From UBA9732 sp963606545 (lineage in GTDB: Bacteria; Spirochaetota; Spirochaetia; Sphaerochaetales; Sphaerochaetaceae): 13,984 nt of DNA. Below are positions 1 to 6,631 of this stretch, piece by piece. Position 1 is the stretch's first letter, and each line of letters begins with the position of its first letter. The notes under the pieces were generated by a model. That model was given only the letters and a program-made list of their open reading frames with translations, was not told the DNA's origin and made no database searches. The stretch is from assembly GCA_963606545.1 (NCBI GenBank), contig CAVCYP010000044.1:1-13984 (forward strand), read 5' to 3'. A program made the position numbers and the translations under genes.

Positions 1-1
1 T

Positions 2-70
2 GGAGACAAGGGTCCTGCGGGAGGTACCATTTTTGTAAAAACTAAAAGCTCTGAGTTGTTAATATTTTAA
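2..70 (+). CDS. C-terminal fragment with GDxGPAGGxIF motif (partial)
   Basis: An open frame enters from the left edge and ends at TAA 68-70. It reads GDKGPAGGTIF followed by a short unrelated tail VKTKSSELLIF. The motif resembles the start of a repeat (GDxGPAGGxIFY...) that I know from Treponema and other surface or lipoproteins, where it normally continues for dozens of residues. Here it stops soon after the motif, which suggests a truncated or disrupted gene. The last 12 bases overlap the 3' end of the convergent ATPase gene. Only 22 codons are visible, so the call rests on the motif alone. No function is assigned. Confidence 0.4.
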   Translation, partial: GDKGPAGGTIFVKTKSSELLIF

Positions 71-1318
71 GCAACCTATTGGGATAACGAGTACTCCGTC
101 TTCACGTTTATGCGCAAAGCCTGTTGCAGTGATTACCATCAAGAAGGTTGGCGGGTTTAGATTAGCTTTTTCTATCTTTGCATTCAGAGCTTTTAGGGTC
201 CTTGCGCCTTCCTCTTCTCTTGTTTGGCTTAGCTTGACTTCAATTAGGCCGTATTTGCCATTTCTGCAATGTATAACGGCATCGCACTCTAGACCTGTAG
301 AATCGCGGTAATGGTAAACATCGGCATCAAGTATTTGGGCATAGGCTTTCAAGTCTCTAATTACTAACGTTTCAAATATTAAGCCAAAGGTTTCAATGTC
401 ATTGAGTAGGTCGTTCTCTCCCATTCCAAGTGCTGCAACTGTGATTGAAGGGTCTGTAAAGTATCTTGTGTTGCTTGATTGAATTGCCGTTGCAGAACGG
501 AAATTGGGGTTCCAGGCAGAGGCTTCGTTTGTGACAAATAAGTCTTCCAGCACTTTAAGATAGTCATAGAGAGTGTTTTTTGAGATATCGTTAACATCGT
601 TTTCTATTGATGTGTTTGGCGCATTGGAGCCGGAGAATCTAGCATAGGACCTAAGAATCTTTCGCATTTTGTCTGCGGATCTTCTATGCCCATCTACGTT
701 TCTAATATCGCTTTCACATAGCTCTTCTAGGTATGACCTTGCTTGTTTTACTGCTAGTTTTTTATCTGTTTTTATTACGGCCGGCCATCCTCCTCTTACA
801 CATAGAAAAGCTATGTCGTTTAAAGAATTTGGACTGTCCGAGTAAGGGAGTTCTTGTTTTTCAAATAATGCTCCAAGCGAGATTTCTCCATTTGAGTCTT
901 TTGATTCCCAAAGACTCATAGTCAGTAGCTTAATTCTCCCAATTCTACCAAGGCCGGAATGCATTCGTAGACTCTCAATTGCTTTTGTTTGACTTGTTGA
1001 ACCGGTTAATATGAAACTTCCTACTTCTTGATGGCTGTCTATTTGATTTCTAAGAGAATCCCAAATTGATGGTACTTTTTGCCATTCGTCAATCAAGATT
1101 GGTTTGCTGATAGAAAATAATTTTTCTGGTTCTTCATAAACCATTAGTTCAGCTCTGTCAGCTTCTTTCTGTTTTGACAAATCTATTACAGAAAGAGCTT
1201 TTTGTTTTGCGGTTGTAGTTTTTCCACACCACTTTATTCCTTCTATTAGAACCGCGCCTCTAATTTTAAGAATGTCTTCTAGTACTTGGTCTGCAATTCG
1301 CTCGTAGTATATTGGCAT
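59..1318 (-). CDS. AAA-family ATPase with DUF4143-type C-terminal domain
   Basis: A 419-residue protein with the layout of the AAA_14/DUF4143 family of accessory ATPases. A P-loop lies at residues 27-36 (GIKWCGKTTT, Walker A G-x4-GKT). Walker B with the following acidic residue is at 73-79 (PILIDEW), and a sensor-like strand FILTGS is at 102-107. A helix-turn-helix-like stretch (SKNTLYDYLKVLEDL) lies near 247-260. The C-terminal domain has D346 and then E360-V-K362 within GLIEVKLS, a spacing typical of PD-(D/E)xK nuclease-like folds. The biological role of these ATPases is poorly defined; they are often scattered as accessory genes, and toxin/antitoxin-like or defence roles are only guesses. 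There is no Shine-Dalgarno site before the ATG, and the promoter -10 lies 6 nt upstream. A tandem repeat array sits just behind the promoter. The 3' end overlaps the partial gene at the window edge, which hints at insertion into that gene. Confidence 0.9.
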   Translation of the reverse strand: MPIYYERIADQVLEDILKIRGAVLIEGIKWCGKTTTAKQKALSVIDLSKQKEADRAELMVYEEPEKLFSISKPILIDEWQKVPSIWDSLRNQIDSHQEVGSFILTGSTSQTKAIESLRMHSGLGRIGRIKLLTMSLWESKDSNGEISLGALFEKQELPYSDSPNSLNDIAFLCVRGGWPAVIKTDKKLAVKQARSYLEELCESDIRNVDGHRRSADKMRKILRSYARFSGSNAPNTSIENDVNDISKNTLYDYLKVLEDLFVTNEASAWNPNFRSATAIQSSNTRYFTDPSITVAALGMGENDLLNDIETFGLIFETLVIRDLKAYAQILDADVYHYRDSTGLECDAVIHCRNGKYGLIEVKLSQTREEEGARTLKALNAKIEKANLNPPTFLMVITATGFAHKREDGVLVIPIGCLKY

Positions 1319-1324
1319 GTCTGT

Positions 1325-1353
1325 ATGGTAGTGGAATTCTTCTTGCTTATCAA
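1325..1353 (-). promoter_or_regulatory. sigma70-type promoter of the ATPase gene
   Basis: Read on the minus strand, -35 TTGATA (1348-1353) and -10 TACCAT (1325-1330) are separated by exactly 17 bp. Only 6 nt (ACAGAC) separate the -10 from the ATG at 1318, so transcription would start at or next to the A of the start codon, giving a leaderless mRNA. The -35 matches consensus at 5 of 6 bases and the -10 at 4 of 6. Confidence 0.55.
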
Positions 1354-1356
1354 GAA
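1340..1356. repeat. inverted repeat over the ATPase -35 element
   Basis: TTCTTG-CTTAT-CAAGAA is a perfect 6-bp inverted repeat with a 5-nt centre. It overlaps the -35 hexamer of the ATPase promoter, so it could be an operator for a dimeric regulator. It may also be chance in AT-rich DNA. Confidence 0.4.
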
Positions 1357-1419
1357 AATTGGGAGGATTTTGAGAAAAAAATTGGGAGGATTTTGAGAAA
1401 AAAATTGGGAGGATTTTGA
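1355..1419. repeat. three-copy 23-bp tandem repeat upstream of the ATPase promoter
   Basis: The core ATTGGGAGGATTTTGA occurs at 1358-1373, 1381-1396 and 1404-1419, with an exact 23-bp period. The linker GAAAAAA is complete between copies. Each core with its flanks is also weakly self-complementary at the ends (AAAAT...ATTTT). The array begins two bases beyond the -35 element of the ATPase gene and ends just after the stop codon of the upstream gene, so it fills the intergenic region. Phased identical sites suggest an operator or binding array for the ATPase gene. Three copies without variable spacers do not fit CRISPR. Confidence 0.9.
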
Positions 1420-1426
1420 ATTTTTG

Positions 1427-2356
1427 CTAGTGAGTTGACTGCTTTCTAGCTTTTCTCTCTGCTTTGAGTTTTGCCTTGTATTCTTTTTTGGTAAGGGTCT
1501 CTGGCGGTAGGTCTGGAACTTTTTCTAGCTCTTCTGGATGATTTAACAGCTCTTGGAAATAAGCCATACTCTTTATGAAATAGAAGCCTGAGGTGATTCT
1601 CTCATCAACGGTACACCCAATCTGAATTGTTTCTTTGGTTGAAATTATCTTGCCATCGTCATCAAATTCACGTTTTCTTTCAAGGGCACCAAGAGTGACA
1701 AAAAGACTGGTGGTTCCCCATTCATAAAGGTGGTGATGGGGACTTCCTCCAACAATTCCAATAGAGCCAAGATTGGCCACAAAGACGGAGGTATGAAGAC
1801 CATCGGCGTCTCTTAAAGCAGATGGAGCTTTCCCTCTAATATCTAAGAGTCTAGCAATTTTAACTACAAGGTTAATAAACCAAACAGGAAAATGCATGAA
1901 GAAGCTTATGGTCTCGTCAGTAGAATTGGTGTTTTGGCTTAAATTTCTTGATTGATTTATGTAGGTGTCCAGTATTTTTGCATAATCCTTTATTGTCATC
2001 TTGGGGTCAAAAACTAGGGGATTACTGGTTTCTGGAGCTTCATCTGTAAAATCCTCTTTAACTAGGAAATTCATGGAAAGCTCATTTCTTTGCCAATATC
2101 GGTTTGAGGCTATAAATCGGTTTAGTTCGGGGCGCATAGCTATGGTGCGCATTAGAGCGGCGGAGAAGACGTAGAAGAATTTCATGCGGACTTCTGGCTT
2201 TTGGGCGTTGTAGGCTCTTATATATTTGACCACGGTGGAGACATCTAGCTCAAAGGAATGATAGACAAGTGCGTCGCAGCGACGTTTCATAAGGTAGGGA
2301 AAGATTTTGTTGTAGGTTGGTATGTCGTATACCATTTTGGCGTCGTTTCGTTTCAT
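1427..2356 (-). CDS. stand-alone CAT/E2-like acyltransferase-fold protein, catalytic motif degenerate
   Basis: A 309-residue protein resembling the catalytic domain of 2-oxoacid dehydrogenase E2 and chloramphenicol acetyltransferase. Supporting stretches are RPELNRF (75-81), a strand-turn VFVANLGSIGIVGG (191-204), and the C-terminal motif region at 251-257. E2/CAT enzymes use HxxxDG in that last region (DHRVIDG in E2). Here it reads DERITSG, with Glu252 where the catalytic His is expected and Ser256 for the Asp. No lipoyl or E1/E3-binding domain is present, and no E1 or E3 gene is adjacent. A lysine/arginine-rich tail (290-305) ends the protein. Acyl transfer by the normal mechanism looks unlikely; a structural or altered role is possible. 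It has its own promoter and no Shine-Dalgarno site before the chosen ATG. An internal ATG at codon 8 is an alternative start. Confidence 0.8.
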   Translation of the reverse strand: MKRNDAKMVYDIPTYNKIFPYLMKRRCDALVYHSFELDVSTVVKYIRAYNAQKPEVRMKFFYVFSAALMRTIAMRPELNRFIASNRYWQRNELSMNFLVKEDFTDEAPETSNPLVFDPKMTIKDYAKILDTYINQSRNLSQNTNSTDETISFFMHFPVWFINLVVKIARLLDIRGKAPSALRDADGLHTSVFVANLGSIGIVGGSPHHHLYEWGTTSLFVTLGALERKREFDDDGKIISTKETIQIGCTVDERITSGFYFIKSMAYFQELLNHPEELEKVPDLPPETLTKKEYKAKLKAERKARKQSTH

Positions 2357-2362
2357 GCCATG

Positions 2363-2391
2363 ATAATAAACTAGATAAAGACAAAAAGCAA
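2363..2391 (-). promoter_or_regulatory. promoter of the E2-like gene
   Basis: On the minus strand, -35 TTGCTT (2386-2391), a 17-bp spacer and -10 TATTAT (2363-2368) are followed by 6 nt (CATGGC) and the ATG at 2356. This predicts a leaderless transcript. A perfect TTGACA lies further upstream at 2397-2402, but a hexamer 17-18 bp from it matches -10 poorly. Confidence 0.5.
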
Positions 2392-2432
2392 TATTGTGTC
2401 AAAAACGTTGCAGTGTAAAGAGTTAGATGGTA

Positions 2433-3635
2433 TTAGACTAGCTTTGCCAGGTAGTGAGCCTTCATGTCTGCCTCAAATTCTGCGTTGGAGTTGTACTGGC
2501 GGCTTAGACAGGGTTGCCATAAAGAAGGGTCCTCCATGCATAGGTAGAAGAAAACCTTTTCCTTCCATTCTTGGGAAAAGAGGCTGTAAACGTAGGAGAA
2601 CAGCTCTCGTTTGACCTCTAGCGGGTAGGAGAATTTTCCAGCCGCCGGGGTGAGTTCCATTTGAGTTACCAAGGTGGGCCTTTCACTTTCTCTTAGGGCT
2701 TTAAGATTTTGTTTTGTGAAGGTAAGGGCTCCAATTCCAATCATTACTACTTTGCTAGGGTCTATTTGGTCGCAGATTTTATTTACAAGAGCTTTATATT
2801 CTTCTTGCCAGCCTTTGAGGTAGACCATTGGGTGGATATGAAAACCCACCAGTCTTCCAGCTTCTGTGCATTTTTTTGCAGCAGCAATTCTTCCGGTGAG
2901 ACTTGCGGTGAGATGTTCTTCTTTTTCAACTATTGTTTGAGCATTTACAGACCAGGTTGCAACAATATTCTTTGGAAGATCTAGCTTAAGCCAATCCGTT
3001 CTTGCGCTTTTGGTTTTTAGCTCAATTATTAATTGGGGGTTTTTCTGTGCAAATTTACCAAGGGCTGTGAGAGTTCCGTAGTCGTCACTTAACAAAAGGG
3101 AGTCAGAAGACTGTCCTGTTCCAATGTGCCAGACGTTCTCTTCTAGCTTTAAATTGTCAAGATATTCTTCTAGGTTTGAGACTACCTTAATCTGGTCATT
3201 GGCATAAAAACTTTGTATTGAGCAGTAGGCACAGGCAAAGCCGCATTGTTGAACTGCATCCAGAGTTTTTAGATTACAGCATCTTGTCAGCTCTCCGTCT
3301 TTTGGGCATGGACAATTGCCCATAATTCTATCTGGAGCTTGAAAATTAGGGATAATGTTGGGTTTTGGGCTATCAAAGTTAAAAACGGGATTAAAAGTAG
3401 AGTAGTCGGTTGGGGCCTTTCTTATTTGGTTAATTTTCTTTAAGACATTGCTATAAACGTTTTTTGCTTGGTTCTTTTGTAGCTTTTCAAATTCCTCTAA
3501 GGCTGGCATGAGGTCCGTAATTTGAGGTCCTCCCCAAAGAAGTAAATCCTGTGCTTCTTCTTTAAGTATCCTTTTTTCTTGAAAGGAAAGATGAGGTAAG
3601 TTTTCTATGTAGTCGTTTATAGCTTTGTTGGTCAT
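2433..3635 (-). CDS. radical SAM protein of the spore photoproduct lyase-like (SPL/DNA repair photolyase) family
   Basis: The protein has 400 residues from ATG 3635. An in-frame GTG at 3653 would add six residues, and the residue numbers here count from that GTG. The radical SAM cluster motif C137-x3-C141-x2-C144 (CGFACAYCS) is followed by a (beta/alpha) pattern with WHIGTGQSSDS near 175-185, as in SPL-like enzymes. Just before it is a second Cys group, C114, C116, C125 and C126 (NCPCP...RCC), which might hold another metal or cluster. Bacillus SPL uses a hydrogen-donor Cys about 43 residues past the cluster; no Cys is seen in the corresponding stretch here, so true spore photoproduct repair is doubtful, and no sporulation genes are visible. 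The gene is divergent from uvrC and shares its short regulatory region, which supports a DNA-repair-related role by context only. Neither start has a good Shine-Dalgarno site. Confidence 0.8.
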   Translation of the reverse strand: MTNKAINDYIENLPHLSFQEKRILKEEAQDLLLWGGPQITDLMPALEEFEKLQKNQAKNVYSNVLKKINQIRKAPTDYSTFNPVFNFDSPKPNIIPNFQAPDRIMGNCPCPKDGELTRCCNLKTLDAVQQCGFACAYCSIQSFYANDQIKVVSNLEEYLDNLKLEENVWHIGTGQSSDSLLLSDDYGTLTALGKFAQKNPQLIIELKTKSARTDWLKLDLPKNIVATWSVNAQTIVEKEEHLTASLTGRIAAAKKCTEAGRLVGFHIHPMVYLKGWQEEYKALVNKICDQIDPSKVVMIGIGALTFTKQNLKALRESERPTLVTQMELTPAAGKFSYPLEVKRELFSYVYSLFSQEWKEKVFFYLCMEDPSLWQPCLSRQYNSNAEFEADMKAHYLAKLV

Positions 3636-3643
3636 TTGAGTTA

Positions 3644-3672
3644 ACTTTATCACTAACTTTAGTGTGCAACAA
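3644..3672 (-). promoter_or_regulatory. possible promoter of the SPL-like gene
   Basis: On the minus strand, TTGTTG (3667-3672), a 17-bp spacer and TAAAGT (3644-3649) lie 8 nt before the ATG at 3635. The match to consensus is only fair (3 of 6 and 4 of 6). The inverted repeat at 3651-3664 occupies the spacer. Confidence 0.3.
3651..3664. promoter_or_regulatory. inverted repeat, candidate shared operator of uvrC and the SPL-like gene
   Basis: CACTAA-CT-TTAGTG is a perfect 6-bp inverted repeat with a 2-nt centre. It lies between the divergent starts, in the -35 region of uvrC and in the spacer of the SPL-like promoter. Its core CTAACTTTAGTG matches 10 of 12 bases of TTAACTTTTGTG in the lexA promoter of this window, so it is a candidate LexA site. 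This is inferred from two sites only. Confidence 0.4.
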
Positions 3673-3681
3673 CTAAGTTTG

Positions 3682-3690
3682 TGCTATTCT
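3682..3690 (+). promoter_or_regulatory. extended -10 promoter of uvrC
   Basis: TGC-TATTCT is an extended -10 element (TGn plus a 4-of-6 hexamer). It ends 6 nt before the ATG at 3697, so the transcript would begin at the start codon. No good -35 hexamer lies 17 bp upstream; that position is taken by the inverted repeat at 3651-3664. Confidence 0.45.
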
Positions 3691-3696
3691 AAAGGC

Positions 3697-5571
3697 ATGG
3701 ATAAGGAAGCATTTGAAACTGGGATAAGTTATGCAGTTGATAAGACTCAGTCCCAAGAAGAGTTAAAACAAAGAAAAGAAAACTTTGAGAAAGCAAAGGC
3801 TAAAGCTCATGCACTGCCTTTGAACTCTGGCTGCTACCTTATGAAGGATGAAGAAGGTACCGTTATCTATGTTGGTAAAGCTAAGAGCTTGCGTAAACGT
3901 GTGAGTCAGTATTTTCTTCCAAATAGAGACCGCAAGACCTCCGCTTTGGTGGAGAAAATTAGAGATATAGATCACATAATCACCGGAAACGATTATGAAG
4001 CTCTAGTTTTAGAAAACAATCTAATCAAGAAGTACAATCCACATTACAACATTATGCTCAAGGATGGTAAAAGCTATCCAATGATTAGAATTTCCCATGA
4101 GGATTTTCCAAAGGTTTTCAAGACAAGGCGCATACTTAAAGACGGTTCTGATTACTATGGACCGTTTCCTGATGCCTCTAAAATGGCTGATTATCTAGAT
4201 TTGATTGACCGTCTCTTTAATCTAAGAAAGTGCTCTACTCCATTAAGAATGCGTGAAAAACCGTGTCTCTATTACCATATAGGCCGTTGTTCGGCTCCCT
4301 GTTGTGGAAAAATCTCCAAAGAAGAGTACGGAAAAAACATAGATAGAATCAGGCGTTTTCTTTCTGGCGAAAGCGATGAACTAGAACGCCAAATTCGAGA
4401 CGAGATGCTGGTTGCCTCAAAGGCAATGGAGTACGAGGTTGCTGCAAAAAAACGCGACATGTTGGTTGCAATTCAGAGTGTAACCAAGGCCCAGATGGTG
4501 GAAGATCATTCTTCTCATGGTAATTTTGAAAGTCAGGATTATGCTGCAATTGAGATGAGGAGTCCTCTTTGTACCGTCTCAATTATGCAATTCAGAGAAG
4601 GAAAACTCATTGGTCGTGCCCTATACAGAGCTCAAACCTTTGGGGACGAGTCTGAAACGCTGCTTAACTTCTTGACTCAATACTATGAGGACGGGCGTGA
4701 AATTCCAGCTAAGATTTTTATCTCTCACGAGGTGGATATTGACCTAATTTCTCGCTATTTCCGCGAGGCTTTGGGACATGAAGTTAACTTTGAAGTTCCA
4801 AAGGAAGGTCGAGACTTCCGTATTCTCCGTATGGCGGCTGAAAACGCCTCCCGTGACGTTGAAAAACGCCTAAAAAGCCGAGACAACACTAAAGCTCTTG
4901 AAGTCCTTCAGTCAGAATTAGGCCTTGAGGAGCTTCCAGAGCTTATTGAGGGCTTTGATATTGCTCAGTTGTCCGGTAAGTACACCGTGGCAAGTCTAAT
5001 CTCCTTTGTTGATGGCAATCCAAATCCTTCTGGGTATAGGCGTTTTAACATTAAGTCTTTAAATGGAGCTATTGACGATTACGGTGCCATGCGAGAGGCG
5101 GTCTATCGCCGATATTCCCGTGTGATTGAGGAGAATCTAAGAAAGCCCAACCTCTTGCTTATTGATGGCGGACAGGGGCAAGTTAACGTGGCCCGCGATG
5201 TCCTAGACGAGCTTGGTCTAGCCGATGTTCCCGTGGTAGGGCTTGCTAAGGAATATGAAACCATTGTTTTTGATGACGAAAGGGCTGACCTCAGACTAGA
5301 TCATAGCAATGAAGGTCTCAGAGTGCTTATAGCTGTAAGAGATGAATGTCACAGATTTGCAACTGGAGCTAACCAAGCCATGAGAAGTAAGGAAGCTTCT
5401 TTTCATTTGCTTCAGAGTATTCCTGGCATTGGTTCTAAGACAAGCGATAAGATTATGAATGCTTTTACCACCTTGGAGGATGTGATTCAGTGCACTCCTG
5501 AGGAGATTTCAAAGAGGGCTGGAATTTCAATAAAAGTAGCCCAAAATCTAATTAATAGATTAAAAGTTTGA
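3697..5571 (+). CDS. uvrC: excinuclease ABC subunit C (UvrC)
   Basis: UvrC makes the 3' and 5' incisions in nucleotide excision repair after UvrA and UvrB have located the lesion. The 624-residue product has the family layout. The GIY-YIG nuclease spans about 40-130: SGCYLMKD for GIY, VIYVGKAK for YIG, and the catalytic Glu at 106 in LENNLIKKYNP. A Cys group C179, C190, C198, C202 has the spacing of the UvrC iron-sulfur site. A UVR segment lies near 230-265. The RNase H-like endonuclease includes FDIAQLSG (D421), LLLIDGGQGQ (D490) and DECHRFA (H552). Tandem HhH motifs (IPGIGSKTSDKI) follow at 575-620. A charged extension of about 25 residues precedes the nuclease domain. ATG 3697 is preferred over GTG 3664 because that GTG lies inside the inverted repeat and upstream of the -10. 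Confidence 0.97.
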   Translation: MDKEAFETGISYAVDKTQSQEELKQRKENFEKAKAKAHALPLNSGCYLMKDEEGTVIYVGKAKSLRKRVSQYFLPNRDRKTSALVEKIRDIDHIITGNDYEALVLENNLIKKYNPHYNIMLKDGKSYPMIRISHEDFPKVFKTRRILKDGSDYYGPFPDASKMADYLDLIDRLFNLRKCSTPLRMREKPCLYYHIGRCSAPCCGKISKEEYGKNIDRIRRFLSGESDELERQIRDEMLVASKAMEYEVAAKKRDMLVAIQSVTKAQMVEDHSSHGNFESQDYAAIEMRSPLCTVSIMQFREGKLIGRALYRAQTFGDESETLLNFLTQYYEDGREIPAKIFISHEVDIDLISRYFREALGHEVNFEVPKEGRDFRILRMAAENASRDVEKRLKSRDNTKALEVLQSELGLEELPELIEGFDIAQLSGKYTVASLISFVDGNPNPSGYRRFNIKSLNGAIDDYGAMREAVYRRYSRVIEENLRKPNLLLIDGGQGQVNVARDVLDELGLADVPVVGLAKEYETIVFDDERADLRLDHSNEGLRVLIAVRDECHRFATGANQAMRSKEASFHLLQSIPGIGSKTSDKIMNAFTTLEDVIQCTPEEISKRAGISIKVAQNLINRLKV

Positions 5572-5603
5572 CTTTCAATGGGGTTTTAGGCTATTGATTT
5601 GTC

Positions 5604-6629
5604 TTAAAGCGTTGCAAAGGCAAGAGGCTTTGCATGCCTACCTTTGTGCATAATTACATCAACAAGGCACTTTTCCATCATGGTTTGCTGAACCGTTGTT
5701 GGAGCCTCTTTAATCTTTATGTCATACTCAGCAAGAGTGACTAGAATTCTCTCAATGTCTCGTATCCCGTAATTTCTGCTGGCATCTGAGTAAATATCTT
5801 TGTCCTTTTTCTTTCTTATGGGGTATTCATTGTCAAAGTACTTTGTTGCCAGACTTGTTTCCAGACTCATTCCCTTTTGGAGGTTAATTTGAACAGAAAG
5901 AAGTCTTCTAAAGTAGGAGGCAAGACGGGAGGCACACATTGCCGTAACCGAGGAAGTTTCTTTGGTCCTAAGTAGGGTATGAAGACACTCAAGAGCGCTA
6001 TCTAACTTTCTTCTGGCAACGTAGCCAAATAGGGTGAAATCAGTCTCCTCTCTGGTATGTGCCAAATAGTCGTCAACGTCCTCTTCTGTGATGGTTTTCT
6101 TGTTTTGCATTGCCTGCATTGAATTGAGGAAGATTACAAACTGAGAGCAAACGTTTTCAAAATCATGAACGTTGTTCTCTACTTTTTCAATGATTGCATT
6201 GCAGGCATCAGCGGTAATTGAGTAGCCATTTCTTCTGAAATAATTATTAAGCCACTGAGGTTTTTGATTTTCAAACATCTCATAGAAAGTTACGCAATTA
6301 TCCTTTGGAACGGCACCCATAATTTCAGGCGCAACTCTCAGCTCAGGGCTTGTGATTACTAAGGTTGCACAATCAGAAGGCTTTGCAATGTAATTGGCAA
6401 TAGCTTTAATCTTGTCCTTGCCTTTCAATTCTTCTGTTATTTCAAATATGACCAGCCTATGAGCTGCAAAGAGATCATTGTTATTAAGCTGCGCGAACAT
6501 TTCATCTTCATAGTCTTCAACTTCATAGAATTTTGAAACTTCGCAGGGGTCAAGTTTTGCTTTGAGATCCTTAATGTAATCATCTTTGAGGCCTTTTTCA
6601 GGCCCCAAAAGTAGGTATGTGCCAGCCAT
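5604..6629 (-). CDS. holA: DNA polymerase III subunit delta (HolA)
   Basis: The delta subunit of the clamp loader opens the beta sliding clamp. The 341-residue protein begins with the typical MAGTYLLLGPEKGLKDDYI strand-helix where AAA+ clamp-loader subunits have a P-loop; as usual for delta, no working Walker A is present. Further family signs are NDLFAAHRLVIFE (50-62), the ATLVITSPEL strand, and a helical C-terminal collar with TREETDFTLFGYVARRKLDSAL and later SRLASYFRRLL. The ATG lies 2 nt past the lexA stop, with GGAAG 6 nt upstream inside the lexA 3' end, so the two genes form a translationally linked operon under the lexA promoter. The 32-bp gap to convergent uvrC contains no clear terminator. 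Confidence 0.88.
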   Translation of the reverse strand: MAGTYLLLGPEKGLKDDYIKDLKAKLDPCEVSKFYEVEDYEDEMFAQLNNNDLFAAHRLVIFEITEELKGKDKIKAIANYIAKPSDCATLVITSPELRVAPEIMGAVPKDNCVTFYEMFENQKPQWLNNYFRRNGYSITADACNAIIEKVENNVHDFENVCSQFVIFLNSMQAMQNKKTITEEDVDDYLAHTREETDFTLFGYVARRKLDSALECLHTLLRTKETSSVTAMCASRLASYFRRLLSVQINLQKGMSLETSLATKYFDNEYPIRKKKDKDIYSDASRNYGIRDIERILVTLAEYDIKIKEAPTTVQQTMMEKCLVDVIMHKGRHAKPLAFATL

Positions 6630-6631
6630 GG

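Noticed and set aside
1355..1419. CRISPR array
   Set aside because: Three copies with a 7-nt identical linker, no variable spacers and no cas genes.
2396..2614. Plus-strand small ORF over the 3' end of the SPL-like gene
   Set aside because: It is antisense to a conserved coding region, has no ribosome binding site and no recognisable sequence.
3664..3696. GTG start adding 11 residues to UvrC
   Set aside because: It lies upstream of the extended -10 and inside the inverted repeat; the added residues are not family-like.
5572..5603. Possible bidirectional terminator between uvrC and holA
   Set aside because: No stem of useful length could be found in the 32-bp gap.
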